A stretch of DNA of 64,000 nucleotides, taken from Defluviicoccus sp. (GTDB lineage: Bacteria > Pseudomonadota > Alphaproteobacteria > Rhodospirillales > Defluviicoccaceae). Below are positions 61,378 through 64,000 of the stretch, piece after piece (within the stretch, counting starts at the first letter, position 1; the number at the start of each line of letters is the position of its first letter). A model generated the notes under the pieces. That model ran no database searches. It was not told the origin of the DNA and saw nothing but the letters and a program-made list of their open reading frames with translations. The DNA lies in NCBI GenBank assembly GCA_029624735.1, contig JARSSM010000006.1, positions 62,001-126,000 of the forward strand, in the 5' to 3' direction. The translations under genes were made by a program, and so were the position numbers.

Positions 61378-64000
61378 ATGGTCACAGCGATGCGCCGGTA
61401 TGAGTTCAGTGAGCGGCTTGCCGAGATCCTCGATCTGTCGCGGCGCGATGTCCGCTTCCGTGTCACGCTCATGATCACGGAGGGGCTTGTTCCGCCCGGC
61501 CCACGCGGCCCAGGCGCGCCGCCGGCAACGCCCGACTACGCCGCCGATCTTCTCATCGGCGTCATGGCGGCGCCGCAGCAAAGCCACACCGTCGATGCGA
61601 TCCGCTGCTATCGCGCTTTGCAGCCGACCGCCCTTGCCAGCGATGCGGCTGCACCCGGCGTCAGCGTTGGCGCGACGCGTTACAGAACAGCGGCCGAAGA
61701 TCGTCCGCCGGTACCGCTCCTCGCCGGAAGGCTTTCCTTCGGTTCCGCGCTCGCCCATCTGCTCGATCACGCCCGCGACAGCGGGACATGCGCCCTGCTT
61801 GCGCAGGAGCTGTTTGGCATCTGGGTCAGCCGCGGCTTTCCCGTCGCTGCCGTGCAAGTTGCGCGCTGGGCGGACGGCCGGCGCAGCATTCTGACCCAAC
61901 GCTACGAGATGGCGGCAGGCAGCCGCCCCCCCGCATGGCTTGATCCCGACCGGGGCGGCACTGCCGATCCCGGCCTGTTTCACAGTGTTTTTCTGCCGGC
62001 GAGCAAGCTGATCGCGATCGGCGCTCTTACGGCAGTCCCGCAGGAAAGGAAACGAACCGTGCTTGAACTCGGCCCGACGCTTAGCAACCTCGCCAATCTC
62101 GCCAGCCTGGCGCGCGAGCGGCGCAACCGCCGCCCGTGGCAGAAGTTCCTCGCGACCGCTGCCAAGGCCAAGGAGACGCTTGACAAGCTGGAAGAGCGGC
62201 CGAGCCGTCTCACTGAAGTTGCGGATTTCGGCTCCAATCCCGGCAATCTGCGCATGCTGAGCTACGTTCCGGCGACACTGGCGCCCGCAGCAGGGCTGGT
62301 CGTCGTGCTCCACGGCTGCACCCAGACGGCAGCCACCTACGACTACGGCACCGGCTGGTCGCAGCTTGCCGACCGCTACGGCTTTGCGGTGCTGCTGCCC
62401 GAGCAGCGGCGCGGCAACAACCCCTTGCGCTGCTTCAACTGGTTCAAGCCGGGCGACATGGAGCGCGATGCGGGCGAACCGCTGTCGATCCGCCAGATGG
62501 TCGAGCACATGATCGTCAGCCACGCGCTCGACCGATCGCGCGTGTTCGTCACCGGCCTTTCGGCCGGCGGCGCGATGACCTCGGTCCTGCTCGCCACCTA
62601 CCCCGACGTGTTCGCCGGCGGTGCCATTATCGCCGCCGTTCCGTACAAATGCGCCAATGGCTTACAGGAAGGCTTTGAAGTCATCTTTCAGGGCTGCGAG
62701 CGTCCGGCACAGGAATGGGGCGACCGGGTCCGCTCGGCCTCTCCGCACGCCGGTCCATGGCCCAAGGTCTCGGTCTGGCATGGCGATGCGGATCAGACGG
62801 TCAAGCCCGCGAACGCGGAGGAGATCCTCAAGCAGTGGGCCGACGTCCACCGGCTGCCAGCGCTGCACTCGGCCGAAGAAACGCTGAACGGCCATCGCCG
62901 CCGGGTCTGGCGCAATGCCGAAGGTGAGGATGTCATGGAGGCGTATACGATCGCCGGCATGCCGCACGGGGCACCGATCCATCCGTTCGGGCCCGATGGC
63001 TGCGGCGTAGCCGGCCCGTTCATTCACGATGTCGGTCTGTCCTCAACCCTCCTCCTTGCCCGCTCCTGGGGCCTTGCCGTGGGCGCACCGACAGCAGCCC
63101 CTGCACCCGAAGCCGAGCCGGCGCGGGAGCAAGCTTCCACAACGGCAGCTCCGCCGCCGCGGACGGCGCCGCGCGTCATCAAGGATGCAATCGTGATCGA
63201 GACCACGCCTGCTCCCGCAAAAGCCGGCCGGCCTGCGAAGGAACCACCAGCGGCCGGCCGTGCCGAGAAGAGGCCGGAGCCAAAGCCGGCGCTCGACTTG
63301 GGCGCGCTCGTAAGCCAGTCGCTCGCCGCAGCCGGGCTCTTCAAGGGGCGCGGCACCGAGGGAGCTGCGAGCGGCGGCGGCCCGCTCGGGATCGACATCG
63401 AAGGCATCCTCACCAAGTCATTCGAAGCGGCGGGTCTCCTGAAACCGTCACCGGAACAGCCGCGCAGCGGCACCGGCGGCCAGGGATCGGCACTCGGCAT
63501 CGATATCCCAGCGATCCTGGCCAAATCGTTCGAGGCTGCGGGGTTGTTGAAGGGTGCGCAGCAAGCGTCAGCGCAACCGGCGGGTGGCCTTGCCGGCAGC
63601 GGCTGGGAGGGTGATGGCTGGCAATGCCTATCCACCGGATCCGCCGATGCCGCCTCCGGCCCGGTGCTGTTCGGCTACGCTTCATCGGGCATTGGCTGCG
63701 ATGTCGGCAGCAAGGTCCGCTCGGTCTCGCGCCAGCTCACCCTCGGGCGCGCGCCCTGCTTGCGTTACGTTCGCAAGCTCGACTTGAGCGCTGCCGTGAA
63801 CATGCTGACAACGGCCGCGTTCACCGTGCTTGTTGACGGCATCGTCGTCGACGAGGTCTCCGCCGTCGGCATGGATTACGCCGAGAACGAATGGACGGAG
63901 CGCGACGGGATCGATCTCGCAGGCTTTGCCGGCCGCACGGTCACGCTCACCTTCGAGGTCAGCGCCAACGCCAACGTCTGCCTGGAGGTGTTCGCCAAGG
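61378..64000 (+). CDS. Winged-helix-like module fused to PHB-depolymerase-family esterase (3' truncated)
   Basis: A stop-free frame of 874 codons that runs off the window end. Residues 5-75 look like a winged helix (YEFSERLAEILDLSRRDVRF, MITEGLVPPGPRG), and up to about 225 the sequence resembles small phage-type DNA-binding proteins. From about 228 an esterase of the PHB-depolymerase family follows: VVVLHGCTQTA oxyanion loop, catalytic Ser395 in GLSAGG, acid near 470 in HGDADQTV and His530 in GMPHG. A Pro/Ala linker, three approximately 20-residue repeats and a beta-sandwich-like C-terminus follow. AAGGAAACGAACC before a GTG at 62059 is an internal ribosome-binding site, so the esterase may also be made separately. 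Confidence 0.75.
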   Translation, partial: MVTAMRRYEFSERLAEILDLSRRDVRFRVTLMITEGLVPPGPRGPGAPPATPDYAADLLIGVMAAPQQSHTVDAIRCYRALQPTALASDAAAPGVSVGATRYRTAAEDRPPVPLLAGRLSFGSALAHLLDHARDSGTCALLAQELFGIWVSRGFPVAAVQVARWADGRRSILTQRYEMAAGSRPPAWLDPDRGGTADPGLFHSVFLPASKLIAIGALTAVPQERKRTVLELGPTLSNLANLASLARERRNRRPWQKFLATAAKAKETLDKLEERPSRLTEVADFGSNPGNLRMLSYVPATLAPAAGLVVVLHGCTQTAATYDYGTGWSQLADRYGFAVLLPEQRRGNNPLRCFNWFKPGDMERDAGEPLSIRQMVEHMIVSHALDRSRVFVTGLSAGGAMTSVLLATYPDVFAGGAIIAAVPYKCANGLQEGFEVIFQGCERPAQEWGDRVRSASPHAGPWPKVSVWHGDADQTVKPANAEEILKQWADVHRLPALHSAEETLNGHRRRVWRNAEGEDVMEAYTIAGMPHGAPIHPFGPDGCGVAGPFIHDVGLSSTLLLARSWGLAVGAPTAAPAPEAEPAREQASTTAAPPPRTAPRVIKDAIVIETTPAPAKAGRPAKEPPAAGRAEKRPEPKPALDLGALVSQSLAAAGLFKGRGTEGAASGGGPLGIDIEGILTKSFEAAGLLKPSPEQPRSGTGGQGSALGIDIPAILAKSFEAAGLLKGAQQASAQPAGGLAGSGWEGDGWQCLSTGSADAASGPVLFGYASSGIGCDVGSKVRSVSRQLTLGRAPCLRYVRKLDLSAAVNMLTTAAFTVLVDGIVVDEVSAVGMDYAENEWTERDGIDLAGFAGRTVTLTFEVSANANVCLEVFAK
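63292..63552. repeat. Three degenerate 20-codon repeats in the esterase tail
   Basis: Copies at 63292-63345, 63385-63444 and 63493-63552 encode LDLGALVSQSLAAAGLFK, LGIDIEGILTKSFEAAGLLK and LGIDIPAILAKSFEAAGLLK. The last two differ at only three of 20 residues. They alternate with Gly/Ser/Pro linkers and look like short amphipathic helices, perhaps for binding a granule surface or a partner. Confidence 0.85.

Noticed and set aside
61363-62523. 386-codon minus-strand frame over the esterase fusion
   Set aside because: The plus strand carries clear catalytic motifs (HGCTQ, GLSAGG) through the same stretch; the minus-strand product has none.

Overview
The window is a GC-rich chromosomal segment that is almost fully coding. 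The gene content points to an alphaproteobacterium, most likely a Rhodospirillales-type organism. The pointers are an FlbD-type flagellar regulator in a long flagellar operon, the sulfate-assimilation order DUF2849-CysI-DUF934-CysH, a methionine synthase split into two genes, and an OprB-type porin. I see no rRNA, tRNA, CRISPR array, transposase or integrase. The genus cannot be fixed from the sequence alone.

Layout. 1-4.1 kb: the end of feoB, feoC, then lepA. 4.1-5.9 kb (minus): a cytidylate-kinase-like protein and the lipoprotein MlaA. 6.2-10.9 kb (plus): metF and split metH. 11-22.5 kb (minus): a seven-gene signalling island made of an ATP-grasp ligase, a periplasmic-sensor/MFS fusion, a lone solute-binding protein, a PAS/GAF histidine kinase, a receiver protein, a REC-REC-GGDEF-EAL protein and a degenerate GGDEF protein. 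22.8-26 kb (plus): assimilatory sulfate/sulfite reduction. 26-28.7 kb (minus): a cytidylyltransferase-like/KdsC-like fusion, an SDR and a PPOX-type protein, coupled by 4-base overlaps. 28.9-29.6 kb: crcB and DUF190. 29.7-39.4 kb: an MCP, a SleB-like hydrolase, prmA, uvrD, a DUF533 protein, a secreted unknown, a ferredoxin reductase and nikR. 39.4-43.1 kb (plus): the nickel ECF transporter NikKMLQO behind a NikR operator. 43.3-44.6 kb: an OprB-type porin behind a Zur-like palindrome. 44.6-44.8 kb: a tandem 117-bp structured repeat. 44.8-59.3 kb (minus): fliK, flgD, flgE, fliF, fliG, fliH, fliN, flbD, flhA, flhF, flhG and a second FliK-like gene, with a sigma-54 promoter in front of fliK. 59.5-64 kb: a FlaG-like protein, small orphan proteins, and a long open frame that leaves the window and joins a winged-helix-like module to a PHB-depolymerase-family esterase.

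How the genes work together. The flagellar operon builds the MS ring, C ring, export gate, rod/hook cap, hook and polar-placement proteins, with FlbD as the sigma-54 activator. Nickel is sensed by NikR and imported by NikKMLQO. The island at 11-22.5 kb looks like a complete route from a periplasmic small-molecule signal through phosphotransfer to c-di-GMP. It is the best candidate here for an undescribed system. The strongest purely sequence-level oddities are the tandem repeat at 44593-44825, where the loop of one hairpin is inverted between the two copies, and the stop-free junction of two normally separate proteins at about 62053.
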